From: Grammothele lineata
Lineage: Eukaryota > Basidiomycota > Agaricomycetes > Polyporales > Polyporaceae
Assembly (NCBI GenBank): GCA_002150815.3
Contig: NDFF03000013.1
Span: 1 to 64,000 of the forward strand
Length of the DNA: 64,000 nt
Direction of reading: 5' to 3'
Position 1 is the stretch's first letter. Each line of letters opens with the position of its first letter. The translations under genes were made by a program, and so were the position numbers. Shown piece after piece: positions 1 to 10,904 of the stretch. Under the pieces are notes generated by a model that was given only the letters and a program-made list of their open reading frames with translations, searched no databases and was not told where the DNA came from.

Positions 1-219
1 GTTGGTCTGGAGGAAGGCGAGGGCATCGTCGGTGGTCCTGACATGCGTCTCGGCTCTCTTGAACAGGTCTGCTGCGGTGCGCTTGCGTAGCTGCGTCGAG
101 CTCTGCTTCCTCGTCGTGGGGCCATGCGGCGACGTGGCGGGCGAGGCGCCCGCTGGGCGCGCCGCCGGCGTTGCCCCTCGCGTTCTCTGGTCCGTCGCAC
201 GGTCTATTCTCGTGTCCAT
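1..219 (-). CDS. N-terminal part of an unrecognised protein, truncated by the window edge
   Basis: An ATG at 219 on the minus strand opens a frame that stays open to base 1, giving 73 residues before the window ends. The first 40 residues are rich in Thr, Ala, Pro and Arg and look disordered; from about residue 45 the sequence turns charged and helical (RKRTAADLFKRAETHV). I do not recognise the family. The frame is the only one here with a sensible start and a change from low-complexity to globular-looking sequence. It could also be a chance open frame in GC-rich DNA. Its start lies about 1.3 kb downstream, on the same strand, of the end of the G-alpha gene. Confidence 0.45.
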   Translation of the reverse strand, partial: MDTRIDRATDQRTRGATPAARPAGASPATSPHGPTTRKQSSTQLRKRTAADLFKRAETHVRTTDDALAFLQTN

Positions 220-1509
220 TTAATTTTCTGTACTCTGGAATTATAGGTTGGGCCCGTATGGTAGTCGTCTAGTGCCGGAGAAGCCTCAGATGCCCTCACG
301 CTCAAACGCTTCTCCCCCTGAGAGAGCGGAGCGTGGGAAAACCGGAGGTGGTGGTGGTAGCGGATCAAGAGGGGTCCGTCCATGTGTTATCCACAAGAGT
401 TTGTGGAAGCTCACGGAAAACACGCCGAACATACCGGGCAGAAGGTCCTCAAGCCCGGGCCGTCGAGCGGCCATGTGGACGTCGTGCTCTGCACAACTGG
501 CTAAATATTGGGTATACTTCAAACTCTCCTTTCTCCGCGGAGACGTCGCTGCTCTCAGGGCGCGGTGAACAGCCAAGTGTGAACTGACGGATACGTCCAT
601 GAGATCCCGGTGGCCGGGTACATATCCAGATATACATCCGCCGCACCCTGCAGCAGCCCACATCGCCGCCCATGCGTCCCGTCGGCCTCCCAGTGACCTT
701 CGAATTCGGCTTCCTTGCGCACCCGCTCAAACGAACGCCGCCCGCCGTCCTTCCCCCTATGCGCTATCCGAAGCGTGAAGACTTTGTGACGTCCTAATGG
801 ACCTGTCCCCTGCGCTCGAAGCGGCGCGTCCATGTCAGCTTGGAAGCCGTCCACGAAGCTCCTGCTAATTCGCCGGAGAGATCGGACCCGCCCGCCGGTG
901 CAGCCTCTCGATCGACACGTTCGTGACGCTCGGCACATTGCGAATGCTTCCTGTAGCGCGATGGATAGGCATTCTGTAGTGAGGATCGTGCGGTGGTAGT
1001 GCGGTGAGCTTGAAAATCTGTCCCAAGTGGACGTCCCCGGTGGCCGCGGGGTGTTAGGCATGGAAGACCAGAGGTGACGGGCTGGCGATAGCGGTCCCAT
1101 AGACTCTGAACGGCACACGACGTACGCGGCATTAACGGAGGTATCGATAGCACGGCTAAAAGCTAGAGGGACACAGACGTCAGACAGATGTATGCACTAC
1201 AAATACAATGTGGTATCAAAGAGCGAGAATGAGGAGGGCGGGAGGGGACAACGAGCAGGGTAAGAGAGCGGCAGTGGTAGAGGGCAGGGGCAAGCAGCGA
1301 CAAGCCAAACTGCGATTCCCATTATCGAGCGCAGCGACCTGCGCATGCACAGGAAGGCGGCGCCCGAGAGCATAAGTGAAGCAGGAGGTGGCATAATTTT
1401 GAGGCGATTATAGCAATGAAGGAGTGGTTGTAAGGGTGTATGATCACGACATATACCTCGTGAGCAGAGGCAGGAACGCATGCGAAGGTGAGGAGCAGGA
1501 CCATCCGCA
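220..1509. other. Intergenic region without a supported gene
   Basis: Several GC-rich frames are open on both strands (up to 187 codons, minus, near 555-1118), but none has a recognisable domain, splice pattern or homologue I know. The part nearest 1509 probably holds the 3' untranslated region of the G-alpha gene, and the part near 220 the promoter of the edge gene. Confidence 0.6.
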
Positions 1510-3922
1510 TCAGCCGGTGAGGCTAATACTCTTCAGGTTGGACAGCATGATACTCTCTTGGACTGCGCACAAGGAAATCAACAACGGCGAGCAACGAGGT
1601 TCAAGAAAACCCTACTCACTGTTTACTAGTACTTCCGAAGTAGACTTGGTGTCCTGTTCACACAGACGCCAGTCAGCTTAGAGACCAAGAAGTTCGCAAC
1701 ACATCGCCTATACGTACAGTCACCGACGTGAAATGGCAATAAAACATCCGGGCCTGCGGTGAATATTCCTTGTGGATTTGCCCAAACTTCCGCCGCATAT
1801 CTGTATTACGCAGGGTGGGAGAAGGAACCGCCAGAGTAAGTTCCACATCAATTAACGCGAGACTGCAACTAGAGGATACCCACATGCCGACGTGCTCGGG
1901 TAGTCGTTGGGCCGGTTCCCGTAAGAAATGATATACTGGCCGAACTGAATCCCGGCATCCAGTTTCGCCTGAAAGATGTCGATCTTGTTTAGAAAGAGGA
2001 TGAGGTTCGTCTTGCCCAGCAGAGGGTTCGAGCATATCGACTTCCAGAGCAGCACAGAGTCCTCTAGACGGTTCACGGTCTCATCCTCCACGAGGACCTG
2101 GTCGAACCCACTTAATGGTGCCAGGAACAGAATCGCACTGCGATCGGCATGTCAACACAGACTAGTCGCACGAGCAGTGGAATGGCGATGAGATGGTCGA
2201 GACTCACTTCATGTCGTCGAAGAACGGTGCCCAGGCCGCTAAGAAGTCGACATCTCGTCAGCAACTGCTGCGCATTCAAATATTCACCCCGAGATTGATT
2301 CCCGTACCTCTCTGTCAACATAACGCAAGATCAGTCAACGCAAATCGTCACTCACGGAATACGTTACGTACCAAAGACCGATGCCCGCCGACGTCGTATA
2401 TTCTCAGGTCGCGCGCCATGCCCCCTACGTAGCCTAACAGAGTGGGTGGGAGATCTACCAGGGACGCCGGAAAAACCTCTCACCCTCTCTGATGGTGAAC
2501 TTGTGCTCAGACACGCCGAGGGTCTTCAGCCTTGCACGGAGAATATCATCTTGAAGACGCGTCAGAAAAAATGGAAGCCGAATATCAACGGACGAAATAG
2601 TATCTACCGTCTGTGGGGACGTATTTCGGATGCGTTACACGGTCAATAGAATTCAGGAAGCTGGTGGCGAGGAAGTCAGTATGAGGGCGCTCGCCTGGGA
2701 GTCCGGAAGACGCGCTCACAAGCCTGGGAGGTCCTCCAGCCTGATGCCCTGAGATCGCAACATGGCTTTGATTGTTGGGTCGTTCCACAGGGTGACCATG
2801 TCCTCCGAGCAAGCATGGAGCACTCGCGACGGGTCCTACGCGAGACCAGAGAAGACCGCATGCATCAGCACTGCACTCGGGTAGTTTGATCGCCGGCTTG
2901 CCCGCAAATTCGGAGGGAGACCAGGTACTCACGTCGGTGTCGGTGTAGTCCGTGTCGCTATCCCCACTGTTACGAGTGATTATGCGCTGGAACACGCCCC
3001 GCCATGCGGACTGGCTATTATTGACATTCACCGCGATTTCCCTGTCAATGGCGCGTGCGCGGTCGGCGCCAGGACGCAGCTGTGTCGCCTCCATCTCGCC
3101 CGAACCGGCTGGTGTCAGTTTGCGGATGAGCGCCTCTTCGACCTGCAGCAGTGGTGAGAGTCGCAGCTTGAGCTTGAGGTGCTCGGGGGTCAGCGGCGGG
3201 TGGTTGTACCTGGAAGCGATCGACGACATTGAGGGCGAATGGAGGAGATCGGGAGGATGTGTGCGCGTAGGCGAGCTGTGGAAGTAATGTTGTGTCTGGA
3301 CGTCGGTCATTGCTTCGAGAATGACGCGAATCGAGCGGACGACATTGAGATGGACGACCGCGCGCCACAATGCGCGCTCTGCACGAAACGCCTACAGGTC
3401 AAGATGAGCAGGCGCCGGAGGACGTCGGCGATAAGCATGCACACGGAATGGACCGCACCTTTGGAGTATTCATCAGCTGGAAATCTAGGGGTGCGACGTG
3501 GTCAGACACGACCGGTTTAGGGTACGCGGGACACGCCGAACTCACTCTTGAGGGTAGTCGATTTCCCTGAGCGCAAACAGTGTCAGAATAACACGATCCG
3601 AGTACCTCCACCACCTGACAGCGACGTACCAGACTCGCTCTGACCTGTATGCGGAACACTAGTTGAGCACGAAAATTGTCCCAGAAAGATGGCTGAACTC
3701 ACCCAGCAACAGAATTTTGACTGGACGTGGCGCGCGCTTCTCCGCCTTGGCCTGCCTCTGGAGCTCCTCGTCGATCGCGTCCGAGATCCTCTTGGCCTCA
3801 GCCTCTGCAGCGAGGCGGGCCTCACGTTGCTCCTCCGACTCGTTGGGGGGCGGGGCCATGACGTAGGCGAGGGGATCGCCCTCGGAGACGATGCCCTTGT
3901 TCTTCGACCCAAAGGCCAGCAT
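1510..3922 (-). CDS. Heterotrimeric G-protein alpha subunit, large atypical basidiomycete form
   Basis: About 14 exons encode roughly 500 residues, against about 350 for classical G-alpha. Motifs in order: an N-terminal charged helix with no MG-xxx-S myristoylation signal; P-loop GQSESGKSTT; helical domain starting WRAVVHLNVVRS with a Ser/Thr/Pro-rich insertion of about 80 residues, as known in some basidiomycete G-alphas; switch I ILRARLKTLG, which keeps the catalytic Arg and the Mg-binding Thr; switch II DVGGHRS, where the usual catalytic Gln is His (codon at 2381-2383); FLNKID (NKxD guanine motif); and SVTDTK in place of TCAT. The C terminus ISLTG lacks the Cys at position -4. The P-loop is split over exons of 15 and 21 nt (3630-3644, 3546-3566), followed by one of 26 nt. 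The splice after switch II is ambiguous (donor near 2360-2370). The protein should act at the inner plasma membrane below a GPCR. Family identity is certain; the effector and rate of GTP hydrolysis are not. Confidence 0.93.
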
Positions 3923-6900
3923 GTTCGGTGGCGGGGAGCTCGCGCGTCTGAAAGAAAGGAGAGCGAGAACAAGCGAGGGGGCGAAGCGGAGGCGGAGCGG
4001 CCGAGGAGGACGAGGGGAGGCGGATGGAGCGGAGAAGAGAGAAGCGAGGCGGGAGGCAAAGGAGCGCGTTTATGTACGAAGAAGGCGACTGAATGAGCAT
4101 CTAGCAGCGCAGACAGGCGAACATCCGGCGCGGGGAGCGAGACCTGACCGATGGACGCGGCGCAGGGTCCCAGCTGGAAGGGCGGCGGCGGGCGAGGGGT
4201 CTTCTCCGGCGTCCATGTGTAATTAAATCCGCACATGTCATAGTAACGCGTGATGGCACGTCCGCTGTCAGTCCGCGAGGCCTCTCCCCTGCAGCCGAGC
4301 CAGGTCCTGCCGGCTCCTGCTCAGAAAACACTAAACTGGCCCCGCAACCTCCTCGGGCGCCACAACGCCCATCCCCGGACTTTCCCCAGCCGAGAAATCC
4401 CTTTTTCCTCGTACGATCGGTTCGATCGGCGGCGCAATGGGCCCGGCGGAGCCCCCGCAGCGGCTGTGCCTGCTAAATGAAGGTTGTTTGCCGGCCGCGT
4501 ACAGTCGACTCCCTTATAATCCATACACCTCGGGAATGACCCGAATCTATGGGTTACGTCGGGTTATGGGCTAGGAGAGTAGGCGCCTAACGCGCCCTGG
4601 CTTAAGCGCTCATGCCCCACGCGGGTGATGGCGACATCGGTTGCTACGATTTGGAGAATTATTTAGTACTCTGCCCTAAGTGCGACTAAAATCATCGGTA
4701 AAACGAGAATAAAGGTAAGATGAGCCCATCGGAGGTCATTCGGACTCACAGTCTGTAACCAAATATCTTAGATAATCCATCGATTCATGGGTTTTGACCC
4801 TCCGGTAGGGTATGGATTATTGGGTACTACAGGTTTATGGGGTCTCCCCCGCGCACCAAATCGGGATGAGCCCAAATCCATGGGTTACCATGGGTTATGG
4901 CTTATAACGTGCATGGATTATAAGGGAGTCGACTGTACCTCCTCCCATCGGGCACCCTCGGGCAGCTCGAGGCATCTCTTCGGCTCTCCCGCGGCGGCGC
5001 CGGACTCACCTGGGAGCACATCGAGAAATCGAGAGGCGGCTGTCCCGAGCTTCCCACGGGGACTGCAGGAAATCCATTATGCAGCCCAATTTTCAAGAAG
5101 CTCGTCCGGGGTCGCTTCCACTCGAAATAAGCAATCCGATGCTTCCAGCGCCGCACGCCCGCAGTCCCGCGGCGTATGAATTGACAGACGCCCCTCGTAT
5201 GCTCTCCACACTCGCCCGATTCGTGCCTTCCTTTGTGAACTTCGCTGTGTCCTTCGCATGATCCGTTCCTCTAGAACACCTGCAATCAAACGAGCGCCTC
5301 GGGGACTCCTGGGTCAACAGATGGTCCACACCGATGATAACAGGCTTGCAGGGAGGGGCATGATGTCAATAAGCGTTCGTGTCGCGGGCCTGTCAGGCAG
5401 GCGCATCCATGGGGGGCGGCAGCGACCGCGCCCCTCAACATCCGCTGACATTCCACCGTAGCCTTCCCGACGTCTGTTCGCGCATCTCCTTCGCGCTACG
5501 TGTGGCATGTCGGCCCCAATTGGTGCGAGCGCCTTGCACTAGCCTTCTCCGGTCGCACCCACCGACCTTGGCCAGTGTTTGCTTCCGCGACCGCCCCACG
5601 CGCACGGGCGTGCCCAGAGCGCGACGAGTCGCCAGGGGCACTAGGTGCGTCGCTGGGAACGCGCCCCCGCCCGCTTCCTCTTCCGGTGAGAACGGGCCCT
5701 TGAATATCCAGAGTTTATGCCCCCGCCCCCGCTCCCAGCCCGAGCGTGCGCAGTCTTCGAAAGGAAAGCCAGAAATCCTCGCAAGGCGAAGGTCAATATT
5801 CGCGGCCCTTTTCCCTTCACGCGTGCGTGCGCTTGCGATAAGGGGATAGAGCACTTCGGCCGCTGGCCTCTTCCCGAGGGCTCGCGCACGGAGACCCCCG
5901 AGGCGGCGCCCTAGGGCGTGGGCCGGTTCCAGCTCGCGACCGTGCTCGAAGCTAGCGGCGGGCTCGGTCGCTAATATCGACGTACGCCGTGCGTGTGGGA
6001 GACAAGGCGCATGCGCACACTAGCATGGCCCGGAAGCGCTACCCATCCACGGGCCTCCTGTCAAACATGCACGTCACTTGCGAGTCACGAAGTGGCGCGG
6101 TAGCGGGGACCTGAAGAACCACATACGGGGTGCAGAGTACGGTACTAGCATCCGCGGTTCTGTGCGCCCTGGCGACACGGTGTGGTTCACGAGACCTCGC
6201 AGAGCCGCGATATGACCGCTTGGAGACTGGCCAAGCTGGGAATGGAGCGGTGGGTCCGGTCGGCACGCGCGCAGTGGGAGCCGGCGGTGCATAAAATATT
6301 GACATGTTCCGACAGCTGGCTCTGACGCACCTCTCAAACTCCTGTCATGTCAGCCCACAATAGGTTATCACCATGTATCCTCACTATGCTGGAGAAAGCG
6401 GGGGCCTCCCCTTGTCCTCTTCTACGCTAAGGCTTATGACGCGGATACTATACGGTTGGAGAGGTATTCTGGATCCTCTGCAAGGATCACGAGGAGAAAC
6501 TTCGGGTACGGTCGGCCGGAGAGAGGAAGAAGACGAGGGGAAGCAGCGCGGGCTGCGGATGCAAAAACGCGAACAGTCACAGCACGTGATCACGTTTGTC
6601 ACGCATCCTATCACCGGCCTCGGACCCCCCGGTTACATACGCCAGAAGATGCGAGCCGTTCTTCCCATGATGACGGAAGTGATGGCGAGCCAAAATGTTT
6701 AACTGACATAAGTTGACGGTTAAAACATATCATGAGACGGTGTCAGTAGGTGCATATTGACAGACAGCACGGTATGGACGCCAGGTGGCTGATGCTCCGT
6801 TGAGATCGAACACCATCTGATTGGTCGCGGCACCACAAGGACCACACAGTCCACCTTGTTATGAGATCGATACTTAGACTTTGTCGGGTAGGGCACCCAT

Positions 6901-7325
6901 TGTATGCGCTGTACGGTACCAGCAACAGTCAATCGCGATCAAAGCTGGACAAATCACGGCGGTATAACGAGTCACTGTGGACAAGTGATTGACTCAGACA
7001 TGAGTCTACTCCTACTTAATACAACAATGAACGGGGAATCCTATGATACAACTCTATAAAGACACAAATGGGAGCAGCATCGAGCGCAGAGAAAGCAAAG
7101 ACAGTTCCGCAGGGACCGTATGTGTCCAAGCACGGTAGAAGAGCAGAGCAACAAGAGTTCAAACGAGTGTGCCGGACGGGACATGGTGTGTCCCGCAACA
7201 AGTAAAGGAAAGGGGGAGAAACGCCATAAATATCTGCGAACCCGTGGCGTTTGATGTCCGTGAAAGACCGGGCGCAGCGCGGGGAGCAGCGAGTGAACGC
7301 GTGAACGGGCGGGCACATATCCGGA
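3923..7325. other. Long intergenic region between G-alpha and receptor genes
   Basis: No gene is supported. It contains the G-alpha promoter at its left end, a complete MITE at 4502-4935, and the receptor's 3' side at its right end. The stretch 5000-5950 is GC-rich with overlapping open frames on both strands and no domain signal. The stretch 6000-7300 is close to random composition. Confidence 0.6.
4502..4935. mobile_element. Non-autonomous MITE with TA target duplication (Tc1/mariner or pogo-like)
   Basis: The left end CAGTCGACTCCCTTATAATC (4502 onward) is matched in inverted orientation by the right end finishing at 4935; the inverted repeats run 27 bp with one mismatch. Both sides are flanked by TA (4500-4501 and 4936-4937), the duplication made by Tc1/mariner-type transposases. 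The 434-bp interior has no coding frame. Just inside both ends lie related, direct-oriented motifs around ATGGGTTA and GGGTTATGG (4549-4573 and 4879-4900), so the subterminal region is repetitive. A transposase in trans would be needed; none is present in the window. Near-perfect ends suggest a fairly young insertion. Confidence 0.88.
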
Positions 7326-8941
7326 TCACCGTATATGCAGCACGAAAGGAGTTTGCGAGTCCACAGATCCGAACGACGACGCAGAGTCCTGTCGGGTCAG
7401 CGGAGGGCGCTCGGCTTCAAACGCTCCCCGACTTTGACCTTGGGCGGCGTCCGTCCTATCGCCTTCGACGTCAACTTTCTCCTCATCTTCCGCCTTACCC
7501 GCGGGCGCGGGAAGCACGAAGGGCGTGATGCCGAACGCCTCGGGAGATGACATGCTGACGTGCTTCCGCGGGGCGAAGAGCGGGAGCGCCTCGGTGTCGG
7601 GCACGCAGCGGCGCGTGAGGAGCAGGAGGGCGACGTTGGCGAGTCCTTGGAGGTTGAAGACGAAGTCGGCAAAGATGGTCGCGCGGAAGGGGACGTCGTG
7701 CCCGCCGAAGGCGTAGAAGCGTGCAATAGTAACGGGGACGAGGAGGATCGTGTAGGCAACCTGAGAATGCAGATGTTAGAGGCGACACTAAGTGGATACG
7801 GGCTGTGGTTTTCTCACAGGATACCTTGGGAGAAAGCGGTCAGCTTCGATGTTTAATAGTATGTGGCGCCGAGATATGCTCACCAGATCATACGAGCAGC
7901 GACGCGCATCATGCAATCATCGACGGCGTCCCGCCGAATAGCGAGACGCCATCGATCACCGCGAGGGACGAAGCGGAGGTGCCACTTTCCGCTAGCGCTG
8001 CGAATAAGATTGCCGCGTACCCGCAGCAGTACTGCAGTATAGAAGATGAACGACAGCCCCGCAGACACGAACTCCTAGAGGTGTATGAGCTTCCTGTGTC
8101 ACATGCATTGGGGCATTCCGAACGCACAAAGAAGTATTCGAGGTAGAACTGCTCCAAGGGATAGTTGGAGGTAATCCAGCACCTGAGTTCTTCGTGTTAA
8201 GCTTTGATAGAGTTGTCGTAAGACGATCCACACTCACCAATACCCCGTCGGCCCGAAGTAAGGACCCCGCGCAGGCGTTTGAATGGCCGTAGGACCAATG
8301 GCCACAACGAATGCCACAAGGAACCAGCCAGAGAAGAGGAGGATCCAGCTGTGCAGCGCTGACAGCGTCAGGCGGCGAACGAACAACAGCATGAATACGT
8401 GCAGCGAAAGCGCGAAGGACCTGTCCAGTAAGACATTGAGTGTGAATGGAAGGATGTAGAAGAACGGAAGATAGCGTATACCATAGCGCCATGCCGACGT
8501 TGCCGGCTTGCTTGATGCCGCCCTGGGCCGTGCAGAGGTGGCCCGCTTCGACGTTCCGATCGCTCACCCAACGACTGTTGATGAGGGTGCCGATAGCCTG
8601 GAGGACGTTGGCCACGAGGAGGGAGACGAAGAAAGGCATGATGCGGGTGTTGCCCAGCTTGGGACCGAACCACCGAATGATCTAATAGAGGGCTCGTCAA
8701 ACACCGGACGGACGCGAACAACGCGTGTCCTTACCGCGAGCACGGGGACTACCGCGACCAAAGAGAGGGCGCCAGCAGCGACAAGAGCCTGTGTAGGGGC
8801 GATTGTGAGCATTGCAACAAACTGCAACGGGAAAACCACACTGTGGAGACTCACCGCCACACCGGCTACCTGGGCGGACCCATAGTCCGCGGGGCCGGCG
8901 GAATAATAGTCGGAAGCCACGGTAGAAGAAGTCGCAGACAT
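7326..8941 (-). CDS. Seven-helix G-protein-coupled receptor, cAMP-receptor-like class
   Basis: Seven exons give about 415 residues. Hydrophobic segments in order: residues about 31-60 (ending VAVVPVLA), MPFFVSLLVANVLQAIGTLI, the exon-spanning helix around GNVGMALW, SWILLFSGWFLVAFVVAIG, VSAGLSFIFYTAVLL, WVAYTILLVPVTIARFYAF and ADFVFNLQGLANVALLLL. A Cys-containing loop (GHLCTAQGG) precedes helix 3 and CWITSNYPLEQFY lies in extracellular loop 2, as in fungal receptors related to Dictyostelium cAR. The C-terminal tail of about 90 residues is acidic and Ser-rich (DSASSFGSVDSQ), suitable for phosphorylation. The start at 8941 gives a short extracellular N terminus. All introns are short and GT-AG. 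The ligand is unknown. The receptor lies on the same strand as the G-alpha gene, 3.4 kb upstream of it, so coupling is possible but is inference. Confidence 0.85.
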
Positions 8942-10904
8942 TATGGGGCGAATAAAAGGGTTCGAAAGACGGGGCTCAACGCGCTGCGCCGGAGCCCGAA
9001 AGCGAGGGTATCTGCGAGCCGAGAGAGGTGGGGGCGACGGAGCCTCGCGCGAGAGGGTGGGGGCGCGGGGGACTGGCGGCTCGGGGAAAGACCAATATTG
9101 GCATGGTTGGAGTGAGTTATATACGACGTGCGTCTGTTGACGAAGATGATGTGGAGAAAATGAGGGCCACTGTGCAGTGTGAGAATGTCCAGAAGGCTAT
9201 CCGGCGTGCGAGGCAGGCTGCAGCTCAGGAACGCTGCGAAGGCATCCTTCGCCCGTCGCGGCTCGCTGGTAGGCTGCTCGTTACGAAGCGAACCCCAAGC
9301 CGCCATCAAACGCTATCCTGGCGGAGCGTGACAGACGCCCTCCTCGGTCACGGCTGGTCACACCCAATCAGGGCGCGGCCCTTGACGTCCTCTCCCCGTT
9401 TCCGCGCGGTCCTGGCCCTGTCCTCCGCCCGCAGGCATACATCAGGGCCCTCGTCAACGGTCATCTCCCCCGCTCCACCAACTGACTGCTACCTCTGCTG
9501 CCTCCTCCAAATAACTTGTTGTCTTCGTGCCCTTCATCTGCCCCCTCGATGCATGGCGCCTCGTGCCCAGAACCCTCTCACGCGGTCAACGGAAATGGCT
9601 CATCGCGCTTCTCCTTCCAACATCTCCCCTAGCAACCCCCGTGACGCTAGGCTTATTCGCCGATTCAAGTTCTCCTTCTCCCCCAAGTATGCGAGATAGT
9701 TGCTTCATTTCGATGGCTTCCGCCGGCTCTGGCGGATTGCATCCCTCAAGAATTCGTTGGGGAAAGCCACCATCTAGCGCCCACGGTGGTTCTGATTCTC
9801 TCTTATCGGAACCTGCGGCGTTCGATGATATCGCGTCAAAACCTGGTCAAGCTGGTCCCGACATGCTCAGCACCGTCGGCACCCCTCATGTGGAGAAGGC
9901 TGTGTAGGCCACGATGTGAGTGCATCTCTTACGACGTCTCCGTTATGATGACAGCTTCAAAAATTCGTCGAGGGAGTCCTCTGTGAGACATTTGTCTGCC
10001 TTGCGATGCAGGTTTCTCTCCACTCGCGTCGGGGGCACGAAACCGCACTGCAAGGCAGGCAAAGAACGGAAAGCTGAGCGGAACATAGGTCCTGGAGGCC
10101 AAGGCGTTCTCTTGGCAGACTGCCTGTCCTGATGGTGTCCGTTGCTGATCTTGTATGTGCTTTTAGGTCGTCCCTGGACCTGGATGGATGCGACATTACG
10201 CTTGGGCTCTTGGAATACACACAAGACCAGTTCCCTTGGCTTACGGTCTACTGTCCTCCGTGTTTATCAGACATTGGCTACAAGAAGTGGCGGTCGTATG
10301 CACTCCATGAAGGCAAGATTCTGATACCGCAAGTGCATTGGGACTAGCAAGTGTAACTACTGAGTACATGGCGTTTGACGACGATCGAAACGGACCCAAC
10401 TGTCTATCGTGTCGAAGAAGTATCCATGTATGCTAGTTATCCCAGTGCAACCGGTACATTTTCGGACCGTGGGAACCGTTGGTTAAGGGAGTATCTGCTA
10501 GTTTACCAAAACTTCGGCAGTATTTGTACCGTGTCGTGTGCGTTTCCCAATTGTCACTGTTTGAGTGTTAGGCTGACTCCCGACACAGTAAGTAGATGAT
10601 TCGTGCCAATCAAGTAGTCGCACATGTACCCTATCGACGTATGACAATTGAATGTCATTTCTTGCTTGAACGACAATGTCTGTCCTGGCCTGAGCCAGAA
10701 TGCCGATGACGTCGTCGTCTTAGTCCCTCCCGGGGGACGGTCAGCTCTGGTCAGCCCTCGAAATCCGCGGGAGGCTGACACTAGCTACTCTAGATATAGA
10801 GCTCCGACATTGTCGATGGCTCTCCTCGCGCCTTTGCTTTGCTCTTCTACGCTGTTGCTTCGCTCTTCAAGCCCACTTCGCAAGACCTCGCTCTCAACAT
10901 CGCT
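8942..10904. other. Intergenic region between receptor and membrane protein genes
   Basis: The left end must hold the receptor promoter; a TATATAA-like stretch lies near 9116-9122 on its strand. The right end holds the promoter of the gene at 10905. Frames open near 9028-9907 are Ser/Pro/Arg-rich and unrecognised. Nothing else is visible. Confidence 0.55.

Noticed and set aside
555..1118. A 187-codon minus-strand frame
   Set aside because: Arg/Ser/Gly-rich, no conserved segment, no splice context; typical chance frame in GC-rich DNA.
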